Below are positions 8,816-18,979 of a DNA stretch of 64,000 nt, one piece after another. Under the pieces are notes generated by a model. That model saw only the letters and a program-made list of their open reading frames with translations, did no database searches and was not told the DNA's origin. Positions within the stretch are counted from its first letter, which is position 1; every line of letters starts with the position of its first letter. Position numbers and translations under genes: made by a program. The DNA is from an uncultured Lachnospiraceae bacterium (GTDB taxonomy: Bacteria; Bacillota; Clostridia; Lachnospirales; Lachnospiraceae). The stretch is from positions 1 to 64,000 of the forward strand of contig CANPYY010000005.1 of assembly GCA_947588675.1 (NCBI GenBank), given 5' to 3'.

Positions 8816-11362
8816 TTTATTAAATATTTTTTTATAAGCTTTCCTTTTTTTCTTAGGAACGTATACCTTTAAATTTTCATTAGTTCCTTTAAATGCATTT
8901 TTTGCGACACTTTTAACACCCGTTGCCTTAATAGTAATCTTTTTAAGTTTCCTGCATTTGCAGAAAGCTTTCTTTCCAATTCCCGTTATTTTAAAAATCT
9001 TTCCCTGAATTTTGATTTTATCGGGAACAATTATCTTTTTTACATTCTTTTTCTTTACGCCTGCAAATTCAGCCTTACCAATACCCTGTGCACCAGCGTT
9101 AAGAACTTTGTACACCGCACCCTTTACAATTATCTTATCTCCTTTTTTCACAGTATGTACATCTGCTCTATCCGTATTATTTCCTACTCTACTATTGTCT
9201 CCATTTGTACCGTTTGAATTAATCTGAGAACCAGAATCAGACACAGTGATTTTTACCGAAACATTTCTGAGATTCTCCGAAAGGTACTGTTCCGGGCTCA
9301 GGTTACATACCGGAAATCCCTCTGCATCAAATATCACAGGTCTTGCATATGCATGTCGTCCGGGATCCACAAGCCCGTATTTATCCGAGCCTGTAGCCCC
9401 GGGATAACTGTCCGCCCAGTCTCTTGCATGATATATAATTACCGGATTGCCATTTTCATCAATAGTAAAAGAATTGTGTCCGGGTCCGAATGTACCTTCA
9501 TACTCTCCTTCGCTTCCCGGAAGAAGTCCGCTATCTCCATGGCCCGTTACATCAGTAGTTCCATCCGTTGCATAATAATCGGCTTTCTTAAGTGTCGTTG
9601 TAAGATCCTGTGTAGCTAAAAGCGGATACGGATATTTCTGCCAGCTGTCAGGATTCATAAAATCTTCATCAATATATGTCCACAGCGCGCATACGCAGTA
9701 CATCATATCAATAGTGCAGCCCGCATATACTATAAATATTTTATCTCCATGGATAAGAACTGACGATGCTTCTTCAATAGCCTGTCCCGGCATACCATTA
9801 ATGCTCCCAAAACCTGCTTTGCCTGAACCGTTATTAGTTTCATATGCCCTGTCTGCGCCTGACAAACGCACTAGTGGTCCCGTAGGATGTATAGGGTCTT
9901 TGGGATCTACTGTTGTAATCCATATCTGTGATGATTTAGGAGTAACATAATAGCTCTGTCCCTCATATTCAAAATAAGTAGTATCAAATGCGCCTACTGT
10001 CTGATTATCAGTAGTATTATGAATATATCCTGTATATTCCCAGTTATCAGGATCGGTTAGTTCATCCCCATTGCATGTAAATATACACTGCCTGCTTCCA
10101 CCTGATGATTCTCCGGGTTCGGTTACCGATGCCTGTGCAATTATTCTCCACTTACCGCCTATTTTATGAATCTCGGGCGCCCAGTACCAACCGGTTATCC
10201 TCGTTCCGTCTTCTAATGTTTTGTCTGTCCATACTTCAACCTCGTCAGCGTCCGTAATTCCATTAATACTGTCCGACTGCCGCAGCACTATACTCTGATA
10301 AGCTCTGCCGCCGCTTGCAGATTTTTCATTCATATTGGAACCTGTAAAATAATATACGTCCTTTTCTTCATCATATACTGCATAAGGATCTGCTCTGTAG
10401 TAAGCCAAAGGGCTGTTATAATCCGATGTCGCATTAATCTTTCCGTTTACAGTATACTCGCCGGCAGCAAGATTCTTCAGGTCAATTTCTTTCGTATCCC
10501 ATTCTATGTTCATAGGAGTCTTTGAGCCATCGCTGTATATGACATCCGCTTTATCAGGCAGAACCGCCTCTTCTCCCCGTTTTATATTTATATCTTTTAT
10601 GTCAACCGATACACTGTAAATATTTCCAAATTTATTATTTATCCGGTCATATTCCTCTTTGGTCAGCTCAAATACCGCTGCTTCATCTTCCTTTGCATAA
10701 TCAGGCAGTTTGGCATCAACCTGCGATTTGGAATAAGAAGTCTCCGCAGGCTCGCTCACTGCAAGCATATCTTCACTCTTGGTTAAATATGATTTTCCGT
10801 CTCCGCCTTCCCAGTAAATATCATAACATCCTTCAGAATCATTATAACTGACATAAGGATTCATGACGGTAATTCCATTATTATTAAGCTTAATTATACG
10901 CTGATTATAATAATAAATAAGATCATTTGTATCAAATATCATTACCTTATCAGTCGTGTTATCAACTGCTGCTATAAGCCCATAAGTTCCGTCCGGTTTG
11001 TGAAATAGCGACGGCGAGCCCATTTTATAACAATTCTGCGGCGACATTACCGCCTTATTATTATTCATCGGCTCATATACCTTTCCATCTTTGGACAGCG
11101 CATAATACAATACATCAGTACGATATGTATCTGTATACTCCTTGGACGGATACTGTGCAAACTCCATTCCCATATCAGGCTCATACTCCGCCGTATATAC
11201 TGCAAGATATCCGTATGTTCGATTTTCCTCCATAGTTTCTGCCACCTTTTTGTTTCTATCTTCTGAATTTGCTGTTTCCTGTGATGCATACGTATTCACA
11301 GACCCCGCAATCATTGCGCATACTAATATTATTCCGAATATCTTTTTAAGTAATTTTCTCAT
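8795..11362 (-). CDS. secreted GH43 glycosidase with Ig-like and LRR-type modules
   Basis: An 855-residue exported enzyme, probably an arabinanase, arabinofuranosidase or xylosidase of family GH43. It has a signal peptide (about 1-27), a non-catalytic propeller-like segment (about 50-220), a Big_4-type Ig module (about 250-310), and the GH43 catalytic propeller. The propeller is marked by RADPYAVYDE with the candidate base Asp, WAPEIHK, EEASSV with the candidate acid Glu, and GPGHNSF. The C terminus is a very basic leucine-rich-repeat-like region (GKKAFCKCRKLKKITIKA) that may bind the wall. ATG 11362 has AAGGA at good spacing, while the in-frame ATG at 11389 overlaps the upstream gene without one. 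It is the second gene of a pair with the GH95-like gene. Substrate specificity cannot be read from sequence alone. Confidence 0.8.
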   Translation of the reverse strand: MRKLLKKIFGIILVCAMIAGSVNTYASQETANSEDRNKKVAETMEENRTYGYLAVYTAEYEPDMGMEFAQYPSKEYTDTYRTDVLYYALSKDGKVYEPMNNNKAVMSPQNCYKMGSPSLFHKPDGTYGLIAAVDNTTDKVMIFDTNDLIYYYNQRIIKLNNNGITVMNPYVSYNDSEGCYDIYWEGGDGKSYLTKSEDMLAVSEPAETSYSKSQVDAKLPDYAKEDEAAVFELTKEEYDRINNKFGNIYSVSVDIKDINIKRGEEAVLPDKADVIYSDGSKTPMNIEWDTKEIDLKNLAAGEYTVNGKINATSDYNSPLAYYRADPYAVYDEEKDVYYFTGSNMNEKSASGGRAYQSIVLRQSDSINGITDADEVEVWTDKTLEDGTRITGWYWAPEIHKIGGKWRIIAQASVTEPGESSGGSRQCIFTCNGDELTDPDNWEYTGYIHNTTDNQTVGAFDTTYFEYEGQSYYVTPKSSQIWITTVDPKDPIHPTGPLVRLSGADRAYETNNGSGKAGFGSINGMPGQAIEEASSVLIHGDKIFIVYAGCTIDMMYCVCALWTYIDEDFMNPDSWQKYPYPLLATQDLTTTLKKADYYATDGTTDVTGHGDSGLLPGSEGEYEGTFGPGHNSFTIDENGNPVIIYHARDWADSYPGATGSDKYGLVDPGRHAYARPVIFDAEGFPVCNLSPEQYLSENLRNVSVKITVSDSGSQINSNGTNGDNSRVGNNTDRADVHTVKKGDKIIVKGAVYKVLNAGAQGIGKAEFAGVKKKNVKKIIVPDKIKIQGKIFKITGIGKKAFCKCRKLKKITIKATGVKSVAKNAFKGTNENLKVYVPKKKRKAYKKIFNKVHLSYK

Positions 11363-11385
11363 TTTATCGTCCTTTTTATAATTGT

Positions 11386-14328
11386 TCAAACTGTATCTGT
11401 CCTGTACATATCAGGCGTAGTACCTTCTCTTACGATTACTATATCTTCACCTGCATATGTTTTAAATTCAACAAGTTCATTTTCCTCTACTTTAACTGTT
11501 TCGGACTTTATACCATCCCGGTATAATACTATATCAGAGTTCCATGGATTTCTTATACGGCATGTATTTCCAAGCTGTGATTCTATTTCTACATATTCAA
11601 TATCACCGTCTGTCATTGATGACGATACAAGAAATCCGCCTTTTGCAAGAAGTTTATATTTAGCATCCCAGTCTTTAGGCCATGCAGGAAATACCCTTAT
11701 CACACTTTCCCCACCCGGAAAAGGTGAAAGACTTTGATTAAGCGCCTGCTGTATTGCAGATGAAAATGTTCCATAACCTTCCGCTGAATAATAATCTCCC
11801 TGGTCATGTATAAGATTTGGAGTATCCTGAAATGCTTTATACTGTGTTGTAAGTATAGCAGCAAAATCCTCACTCATGCCAAGCTTAGCCGCATCTTCAG
11901 GAAATCTGCTTGAACCATTTTTATCCTCCTCAGATTTCAATACCTGATTTGCATATCCAGGCGAACCGTAATATGTATTTACAGCAATTTCCCATTCTCC
12001 ATAATCAAGTCCCCTGTCCCTTGTCTCCAGATTCAAAACATCGAATTTCTCAAGCATTTTAAATTTGGGACTCTCAGTACCTGCGCATCCCCCGGTATTA
12101 TGTGAAAACGGCAGTCTGCCCTGAGCCCATACGTCTACATCCGGGGTAGTTGTATAACCAACGGCATCCGGTTCTGACATAAGAGGGTATGGCGCAATAT
12201 TATCAAGACATTCCTGCCACTTCACCCTTAGTCCACTGTCGGTGCCAAGTATTTCAGACGCTTTTATCGCTACGGCAAATATTCCTCTTGCAAGCGAAAG
12301 ATCATCAATTACATCTTTTCCACCCCATATATGCTCATGAAGATTGGTTCTGTAGAAATGATAATATCCGTCTTCTTCTTTTACAAAACCATAATAATTC
12401 CTATATAACTCGGCTGCGCCTTTAATAAACTTATATGCATGATTTTTAAGCCAGTCCATATCTTTGGTATATTCATACTTCTGCCAATAATATTCCGCTG
12501 TTTCCTGTGTTGCCACCATTGTATGCGATACGTAACTTACACTGTTATTCTCAGGTTCTGATGAAAATTTCCAGTTCCATGGCACCAAAAAGCGGTTTCT
12601 TCTTTCTCCCATATTTCGTATTGAATCTGTAAGGCTTCCCGTTCCGGCAAGATAAGCCTGAAGTTCAGGCACAATATCCTCTGGCAGGGTCTCTGCGCCA
12701 AGTACACCGGAGGTTTCTCCAATAAACAGCGCATCGCCGCCAGAAATATCCCAGTATTGCCGTGCCGCAGTTTTATACTGTTCATAACATTTCTCTCTCA
12801 TCTTATAAAACGGCTCCATAAGCTCCATATGGTTTGCCGAATTAAGCGGCTGATACAGACTGTCCTGGTTCCAGTTCCAGTACCAGTTACCCCAGTCTCT
12901 CCTATCACCTTCTGCAATCCAGTTGCCTCCGTTATACTTTGACGGATAATTACCTCTGTTTGATATAGCAGCCAGATACATATAATACGTACGCCTCTGT
13001 TCAAAATCAGGCTGCGAAGGCAAGTATACATATGATTTGCTCCAGAAATCACTCCACCATTTTTTATTGGAAGCATATACCTTGTCATATCCTTCTGATT
13101 CCACACAGTTTCCATAAGAAATATCATATACATCATCTGATTGATCCATACTTGAACAGCCTCCTATTATTACAGTAAATTTATCATTTCCTGCAGGAAC
13201 GGTTATCCTTTTAGTGCGGTTGTCAATACTGTTTACCGATATATCTGCCCCGGGAACTCCTACAGATACAGAAGTAGCACAATAATAATCGTTTATTTTT
13301 ATTCCCGTATCACATTCTTCGCTGAATACCTGATTTAACGTAACCGTTCTTCCATAATCACCTGAGTCATCATCCTCAAATGATGATACTGCGCTCCATT
13401 TTCCTTTCGTCTCGACAGGATCTCTCGTCATTTTAAGGTCAATATTAATGTCGGTCTGATTCTTTCTCTTATCATTTATTTGTATAAGCACGGTATCTCT
13501 GGCATTGTCTGCAATCACATTTACTGATACTTCATTATCCTCCATCGATAATTGCGCATCATACAGACTAAGATGCTGTGACAGTGTATCTGAAAATACT
13601 TCATTTCCAAAATCTATACTAATCTGTCCAAGCGCGCCGCTTCTGTAATCCCATTCAGAATTAGCAGACGCATCATTAAACATAAACGTATCAGTATGAT
13701 TAAGCTGCATTGACAATGTACTTTCATTATCTTCCCATACAGGACCGCCAAAACGTCCGTTTGCAACAGGCATACCATATGGACTGAAAGTTACAAGTCC
13801 TTCATACTTCAAGTCTGAACGTCCGACTAATTCTTTATATTCAGGATTAAAAACCGGTTGTATAGTGTTTTTTTCAATATCAGGTGCTTTGGTAACATTA
13901 TCTGTCGGTACTGAAAGCGCGGCGGTTATATCTGAAGGCGCAGCAGTTATATCATTATTTTTTACCGGCAAAGCTTTATTTACTGTTACCCTTACTTTAG
14001 TTTTTATCTTTTTATTGTATTTTGAAGAAACAATAATTTGTGTTTTTCCTTTTTTTACTGCCTTAATTATCCCCTTCTTTGTAACTTTTGCAATTTTTTT
14101 GCTGACAGATTTGTATGATACTGCTTTAGATGCATACCTGGGTTTTACTCCTTTTACTTTCAATTTAAAACTCTCACCTGCTCTCAAAGTTACACGTTTT
14201 TTATTCATTATTATTTTTCTTGGCTTAATATATGTTTTTGCCTCTGTACTTACTGAAAACATCGTCTGAAACATTATTGCCGCAACAGATGCTGCGATAA
14301 AGATATATCTTATAATACCTTTTTTCAT
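11386..14328 (-). CDS. secreted GH95-like (alpha/alpha)6-barrel glycoside hydrolase
   Basis: A 980-residue exported protein. After the signal peptide (about 1-30) comes a basic Big_2-like module (about 33-120) and a short linker. A large two-part region then resembles GH95/DUF5703-type enzymes. An N-terminal beta domain starts near the FSPYGMPVANGRFGG and MQLNHTDTF motifs, and an (alpha/alpha)6 barrel follows with WNWNQDSLYQPLNSANHME. Characterised GH95 members act on alpha-L-fucosides and alpha-L-galactosides, but this divergent form could act on another hemicellulose side chain. An in-frame ATG at 14394 sits upstream, but AGAAGGA precedes ATG 14328 and the signal peptide then begins properly. 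It is first in a pair with the GH43 gene (23-base gap) and divergent from the AraC gene. Confidence 0.6.
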   Translation of the reverse strand: MKKGIIRYIFIAASVAAIMFQTMFSVSTEAKTYIKPRKIIMNKKRVTLRAGESFKLKVKGVKPRYASKAVSYKSVSKKIAKVTKKGIIKAVKKGKTQIIVSSKYNKKIKTKVRVTVNKALPVKNNDITAAPSDITAALSVPTDNVTKAPDIEKNTIQPVFNPEYKELVGRSDLKYEGLVTFSPYGMPVANGRFGGPVWEDNESTLSMQLNHTDTFMFNDASANSEWDYRSGALGQISIDFGNEVFSDTLSQHLSLYDAQLSMEDNEVSVNVIADNARDTVLIQINDKRKNQTDINIDLKMTRDPVETKGKWSAVSSFEDDDSGDYGRTVTLNQVFSEECDTGIKINDYYCATSVSVGVPGADISVNSIDNRTKRITVPAGNDKFTVIIGGCSSMDQSDDVYDISYGNCVESEGYDKVYASNKKWWSDFWSKSYVYLPSQPDFEQRRTYYMYLAAISNRGNYPSKYNGGNWIAEGDRRDWGNWYWNWNQDSLYQPLNSANHMELMEPFYKMREKCYEQYKTAARQYWDISGGDALFIGETSGVLGAETLPEDIVPELQAYLAGTGSLTDSIRNMGERRNRFLVPWNWKFSSEPENNSVSYVSHTMVATQETAEYYWQKYEYTKDMDWLKNHAYKFIKGAAELYRNYYGFVKEEDGYYHFYRTNLHEHIWGGKDVIDDLSLARGIFAVAIKASEILGTDSGLRVKWQECLDNIAPYPLMSEPDAVGYTTTPDVDVWAQGRLPFSHNTGGCAGTESPKFKMLEKFDVLNLETRDRGLDYGEWEIAVNTYYGSPGYANQVLKSEEDKNGSSRFPEDAAKLGMSEDFAAILTTQYKAFQDTPNLIHDQGDYYSAEGYGTFSSAIQQALNQSLSPFPGGESVIRVFPAWPKDWDAKYKLLAKGGFLVSSSMTDGDIEYVEIESQLGNTCRIRNPWNSDIVLYRDGIKSETVKVEENELVEFKTYAGEDIVIVREGTTPDMYRTDTV

Positions 14329-14388
14329 ACAATTCCTTCTTTCGATATATATATATATTATATTATAATGATATATGCAGCGTTTATC

Positions 14389-14418
14389 TTGCAATATAAT
14401 GATTATTTTTGGTATAAT
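14389..14418 (+). promoter_or_regulatory. promoter of the AraC-family gene
   Basis: TTGCAA (14389-14394), an 18-base spacer and TATAAT (14413-14418), with a start near 14425. This rules out the earlier ATG at 14375 and supports the start at 14471. Confidence 0.65.
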
Positions 14419-14470
14419 AGTGACATTAATACTGACATTAATTAATATTTTTGAAGGGATTGTCCGAAAT

Positions 14471-15322
14471 ATGGAAGAATATTCAAAATATAAAGAAATA
14501 AATGATCGCCCGGATAATATATTTCCATTTTATCCTTATAAAATATATGGCAAAAAGGGAATGTGCGTTCCTCCGCACTGGCATGACGAAATTGAAATTT
14601 TATATGCCCAAACAACAGGCACCCTTGTACTGGACGGAGAAAAAATAAGATTTTCAAAAAATGACATAATGCTTGTCAATTCAAAACAACTTCACAGCAC
14701 ATATCTGGATACCGGAGGGTTGGTATATCATATAATAATACACCCAACATTATTACATATATACTATTCCGGGAATGAAAAAAATTATAACCTGCATTTT
14801 CCTGCAGTTCTTTCAAAAGATAATACCGATTTTCAAAAAATTATGCGTGAACTTACAAACATATCGCTGCCTGTAACAAAAACCACACAGTTATTTATTA
14901 TGAGCAGTCTTTTTCAATTAATGTTCCTGATACAAAAAGACGGATATAATATAACTTCAGAGGACAATTCTCCTGCAGCAGGCAGCCGGTATATAAAAAA
15001 CAGCATAACTTATATAAATAAAAACCTCAGCCGTAAAATACAGGTTGAAGAAATTGCCGGAAATATAGGTATATCTAAAGCATATTTCATGCGTCTTTTT
15101 AAAAGCTATACAGGTGAAACTGTTATTTCTTATATGCAAAACCTCCGGCTTGAAGCTGCAAAAACAGATATACTTAACGGCAGAAACATAACGGAAACTG
15201 CATATAACTATGACTTTTCAGATCCCTCCTATTTCTGCCGTATGTTTAAAAAAAAGTATGGTCTCCCGCCGCTTAAATATAAAAATACATTTGCTCATAA
15301 AGACAAATCCCATTTAAAATAA
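14471..15322 (+). CDS. AraC-family transcriptional regulator
   Basis: A 283-residue regulator. The N-terminal half is a cupin-type sensor (PPHWHDEIEILYA carries the typical His pair), which in this family binds sugars or related effectors. The C-terminal about 100 residues hold two helix-turn-helices, the first around VEEIAGNIGISKAYFMRLFK and the second ending in the AraC signature YNYDFSDPSYFCRMFKKKYG. The start at 14471 has GAAGGGA upstream and lies just downstream of a good promoter. It is divergent from the GH95-like and GH43 genes across about 140 bases, so it probably senses a xylan or arabinan breakdown product and activates those genes. That link is inferred from position. Confidence 0.85.
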   Translation: MEEYSKYKEINDRPDNIFPFYPYKIYGKKGMCVPPHWHDEIEILYAQTTGTLVLDGEKIRFSKNDIMLVNSKQLHSTYLDTGGLVYHIIIHPTLLHIYYSGNEKNYNLHFPAVLSKDNTDFQKIMRELTNISLPVTKTTQLFIMSSLFQLMFLIQKDGYNITSEDNSPAAGSRYIKNSITYINKNLSRKIQVEEIAGNIGISKAYFMRLFKSYTGETVISYMQNLRLEAAKTDILNGRNITETAYNYDFSDPSYFCRMFKKKYGLPPLKYKNTFAHKDKSHLK

Positions 15323-15331
15323 CCCGGGCAC

Positions 15332-15961
15332 TTATTTGGTGCCGAAAATACGGTCTCCCGCATCTCCCAGACCGGGACAGATATATGCGTTCTCATTCAG
15401 GCATCTGTCCACGTGGCCGGCATAGATATGTATATCCGGATGCGCTGTACTGAGACGTTCAAGGCCTTCCGGAGCTGCAATAATACAGAGAAATTTAATC
15501 TTTCTGCCGCCGTGCTGTTTAATAAAGTTTACGGCTTCAACAGCAGAACCGCCGGTTGCAAGCATAGGGTCTGTTACGACAATCGTACGTTCCTCTATCG
15601 GGTCCGGCAGCTTACAATAATACTCATGCGGTTCATGTGTATCTTCGTCCCTGTACAGACCAATGTGTCCGATTTTTGCTGTGGGAACAAGCGCCGTAAT
15701 ACCGCTTACCATTCCCAGCCCTGCGCGCAGTATTGGGACTATTGCCAGTTTTCTTCCAGAAATCATAGGCGTCATACATTTCTCTATGGGAGTTTCAACT
15801 TCAACGTCCTCAAGCGGGAGGTCGCTGAGAGCTTCAAACCCCATCAGCATGGCAATTTCTTCCACCAAAGCCCTAAACTCGCTCGTTCCGGTGTTCTTAT
15901 CGCGTAATCGTGAAATTTTGTGCTGAATCAATGGATGTGTCAAAATAGTTATGTTTTCCAT
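15332..15961 (-). CDS. upp: uracil phosphoribosyltransferase
   Basis: This enzyme converts uracil and PRPP to UMP in pyrimidine salvage. It is 209 residues, the normal length. Visible family features are the [22 protein letters not shown] segment with the catalytic region, the PRPP-binding loop [12 protein letters not shown], and a C-terminal [17 protein letters not shown] uracil-binding segment. AGGAG precedes the start. It lies 18 bases downstream of the uracil permease gene on the same strand, so import and capture of uracil are co-expressed. Its stop is only 10 bases from the convergent AraC stop. Confidence 0.97.
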   Translation of the reverse strand: MENITILTHPLIQHKISRLRDKNTGTSEFRALVEEIAMLMGFEALSDLPLEDVEVETPIEKCMTPMISGRKLAIVPILRAGLGMVSGITALVPTAKIGHIGLYRDEDTHEPHEYYCKLPDPIEERTIVVTDPMLATGGSAVEAVNFIKQHGGRKIKFLCIIAAPEGLERLSTAHPDIHIYAGHVDRCLNENAYICPGLGDAGDRIFGTK

Positions 15962-15979
15962 AAAATATTCTCCTATCCT

Positions 15980-17341
15980 TTACTTTCGTTCTATACCTTT
16001 ATCTTTATCACTTTCGGATTCTCTGTCAAAGACATAATCATTTCCCGGGAAAACAGCGTTAAGCACAATGCCGACGATTGCCGCAAGCGCAAGACCCGTC
16101 AGCGTAATATCCGTGCCGGCAATATTAAAGGTAATGCCATCGGAAAAACCGAGACCGCATACAAGTATCATGGCTGCAATCAGAAGATTCCTGGATTTTT
16201 TGAAATCTACGTGATTTTCAACTACATTACGCACGCCGATAGCGGAAATCATTCCATAGAGTACAAAACTTATGCCGCCAATAATCGAAGACGGCAGAGA
16301 GCCTATAATTTCAGCCATTTTGGGAATGAATCCAAGAACAACGGCAAAACATGCCGCGATACGGATAACTACCGGGTCGTGTACTTTGCTTAACTCCAAA
16401 ACGCCCGTGTTTTCACCGTAAGTTGTATTTGCAGGCCCGCCAAAGAATGCGGACAGGGAAGTCGCAAGGCCGTCTCCGATAAGTGTACGGTGCAGTCCCG
16501 GGTCCTTTATAAAATCAGAGCCTACAGTCGCTGAGATTGCCGAAATATCGCCGATATGCTCCATCATGGTTGCAAGAGCTATAGGCGCCATAACAAGAAT
16601 CGCCGTCAAATCAAATTTACAAATCTGAAAATCTGGAACCCCAAACAACGGAGCCGACGCCACGCCGGAAAAATTCAGAATAGCGCTTCCGTCCGGATTT
16701 GTAATTCCCAACGCCTGAAAAATACAGGCCGCTATGTAAGCGATTACAACTCCCATCAGTATGGGAATAATCTTCCACATACCTTTGCCCCAGATATTGA
16801 ATATTACAATCACTGCCAGAGCAATCAGGGCCAGAATCCAGTTAGTCGATGCGTTACTCACAGCCGACGGCGCAAGGCTCAAACCTATGCAGATAATAAT
16901 CGGACCGGTAACGACAGGAGGCAAAAAACGCATGACGCGTTTAACGCCAACCAGCTTAATAATCAGAGCCAGAACCAGATACAGAAGTCCTGCCACCACA
17001 ATACCGCCGCAGGCATAGGGCAGCTTTTCTCCGTAACTCATATCCGCAAAAATTCCTGTGTCAAGCTTTGCAACTGTAGCAAAACCTCCAAGGAATGCGA
17101 ATGATGAACCTAAAAACGCCGGAACTTTTAACCGGGAACACAGATGAAAAAACAGGGTGCCAATGCCTGCAAAGAACAACGTCACTTGTATGGACAGTCC
17201 CTCGCCGTTAAAATATCCGTTCACAAGTATGGGAACCAGAATCGTTGCGCCGAACATGGCAAACATGTGCTGCAGTCCAAGCAGAAGCATCTTTGGGATT
17301 CCAAGGCTCCTGGCGTCTTTAATAGGTGCATTTCCATTCAT
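15980..17341 (-). CDS. uraA: uracil permease (NCS2 family)
   Basis: A 453-residue membrane transporter of the nucleobase-ascorbate (NCS2) family, most similar to UraA/PyrP uracil:proton symporters, with about 14 hydrophobic segments. Diagnostic stretches are GLQHMFAMFGATILVP at the N terminus, the ALATMMEHIGDISAI segment that includes the substrate-binding Glu, and GGPANTTYGENTGVLELSKV. GGAGG lies upstream of the ATG. It is the first gene of the uraA-upp pair. I looked for a PyrR-type attenuator in the 62 bases upstream, but the gap is too short and no hairpin is evident. Confidence 0.93.
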   Translation of the reverse strand: MNGNAPIKDARSLGIPKMLLLGLQHMFAMFGATILVPILVNGYFNGEGLSIQVTLFFAGIGTLFFHLCSRLKVPAFLGSSFAFLGGFATVAKLDTGIFADMSYGEKLPYACGGIVVAGLLYLVLALIIKLVGVKRVMRFLPPVVTGPIIICIGLSLAPSAVSNASTNWILALIALAVIVIFNIWGKGMWKIIPILMGVVIAYIAACIFQALGITNPDGSAILNFSGVASAPLFGVPDFQICKFDLTAILVMAPIALATMMEHIGDISAISATVGSDFIKDPGLHRTLIGDGLATSLSAFFGGPANTTYGENTGVLELSKVHDPVVIRIAACFAVVLGFIPKMAEIIGSLPSSIIGGISFVLYGMISAIGVRNVVENHVDFKKSRNLLIAAMILVCGLGFSDGITFNIAGTDITLTGLALAAIVGIVLNAVFPGNDYVFDRESESDKDKGIERK

Positions 17342-17403
17342 TTTCTTATCCTCCGTTTCAAAATATTTTTTCTATTGTATCCTGAAGCAATTAATTTGTT
17401 TTA

Positions 17404-18918
17404 TCATAATCTGTCATATGAATATCCTCTGTCAGATTTTATGATTGATTTTTTACATTCAAAATATACAACTGCAAATTCTGATAACGTTTTTTGAATA
17501 TTAAGTATTCCATCTGAAGCATCTTTTCTTTCAGATGATACATGAGGCGTTGACGCCTGTTTTAATATTTCCTTTTGATTATCCGTAAGCGAAGAAGGCT
17601 CTCCAAGGTCATGCCACACCTTTCGCGGATTGCACACATCTTCATCAACTGTTTTATATACTATACTGTACTCTCCTTTTTCAGTATCCGGAAGTTTTAT
17701 ACTACAGCTATAGTCAAGTGTTTTTCCCTGCCTTTTTAATGTACTGTTCCATATTATTCCACGGTACTCGTCTTTCCCGTTTGATACTATAACCGAATCT
17801 TCGCTTCTGTGTATGCACGAATATCCTTTGAGCATTTTATAAAAAACAAACGTCCAGAAAGTCGGCTTTGGAATCACACCGTTGGCGACAAGTCCAAATC
17901 CTCCGTGGAAAGGCGTATACGGCACTCCCATTTCCTCAAATATATCTCCAAACGTCCAATATGAGTAAGACTCATTATCGTCGCCCAGCCAGGATAATTG
18001 TCCCGCCAGATAAGCGGCATTTTGATTAGTATCATGTATAGGATTGTTTGGCACATATGAAGTATTAAATTCCGTAATATGTATCTCACTTCCCTTATAT
18101 TCCTCAAAACTATCTACAATCTCCCTGGTCTTATGAAGATTATCCCTGCCATACTCCCATTTTGATAATTCCTGATATGAATAATGCCCGTCACGTTCAG
18201 GCATTTCGGTAGTGTAGTGATGTCTGGTCACAAAATCCAGAGCTATTTTATTATCGTGGCAATACTGCATGAACTTCTGTATCCATACTTCATCATTAAC
18301 ACCGCATATCGCCGGTCCGCCTACACGGAATCTTTCATCCACTTCTTTTATCGCATAAAACGTTTCGTTAAACAGTCTGAAATATTCCTCCATGTCGGCA
18401 TCTTTCCAGAATCCCGGAAGATTGGGCTCATTCCATACTTCTATAGGCCATGTGACAACTTCGTCAGCGCCATAGCGTTCCATAAGATGCCCAAGCGTAT
18501 TTTTTACAAGGTCACGCCAGCCTTTATATGATTTCGGTGGAGTTACGTTTCCTCTCCAGTAAAATACCGTCTGGGTACCTGAAGCGAGTTTATCGGGCAT
18601 AAAACCAAGCTCAAGAAACGGTTTAAGTCCTAATGATATATACGAATCCATCACAAGGTCAAGATATGTATAATTATATTCCGTAATAACATTTCCCTGT
18701 TCATCTTTATACTCCTGATATATAGCCATATCATCAGAAAACAACCCATGTCCTCTTATATGCTGAAATCCTATATTTTCCTGAACATATTTTAACTGGG
18801 CATAATATTCCTTCTGAAGCGCCAGACCCATTCTTCCTGTACCGATGCAATAATCCACCTTATTTTGAAACTTTACATTTTTATCAAACTGCACACTGTA
18901 TTTTACTTTATTTACCAT
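17404..18918 (-). CDS. glycoside hydrolase family 39, beta-xylosidase-like
   Basis: A 504-residue enzyme without a signal peptide, so probably intracellular. The TIM-barrel features of GH39 are clear: IRGHGLFSDDMAIY early on, the acid/base Glu in WPIEVWNEPNLPGFW, and a nucleophile Glu in IHITEFNTSY. Length matches bacterial GH39 xylosidases. It would release xylose or a related sugar from imported oligosaccharides produced by the secreted GH43 and GH95-like enzymes nearby; that pathway link is inferred. AGAAGGAG precedes the ATG. The last about 20 residues (after VVYFECKK) are unlike the family and may be an extension past the ancestral stop. Confidence 0.85.
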   Translation of the reverse strand: MVNKVKYSVQFDKNVKFQNKVDYCIGTGRMGLALQKEYYAQLKYVQENIGFQHIRGHGLFSDDMAIYQEYKDEQGNVITEYNYTYLDLVMDSYISLGLKPFLELGFMPDKLASGTQTVFYWRGNVTPPKSYKGWRDLVKNTLGHLMERYGADEVVTWPIEVWNEPNLPGFWKDADMEEYFRLFNETFYAIKEVDERFRVGGPAICGVNDEVWIQKFMQYCHDNKIALDFVTRHHYTTEMPERDGHYSYQELSKWEYGRDNLHKTREIVDSFEEYKGSEIHITEFNTSYVPNNPIHDTNQNAAYLAGQLSWLGDDNESYSYWTFGDIFEEMGVPYTPFHGGFGLVANGVIPKPTFWTFVFYKMLKGYSCIHRSEDSVIVSNGKDEYRGIIWNSTLKRQGKTLDYSCSIKLPDTEKGEYSIVYKTVDEDVCNPRKVWHDLGEPSSLTDNQKEILKQASTPHVSSERKDASDGILNIQKTLSEFAVVYFECKKSIIKSDRGYSYDRL

Positions 18919-18979
18919 TATTAACTCCTTCTTTTTTCATACCTGACATGCGGCTTGTCCGTATTCTCTATATGATTTA

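Noticed and set aside
14375..14470. Upstream ATG extending the AraC protein by 32 residues
   Set aside because: The promoter at 14389-14418 lies within this extension and a ribosome site precedes ATG 14471.
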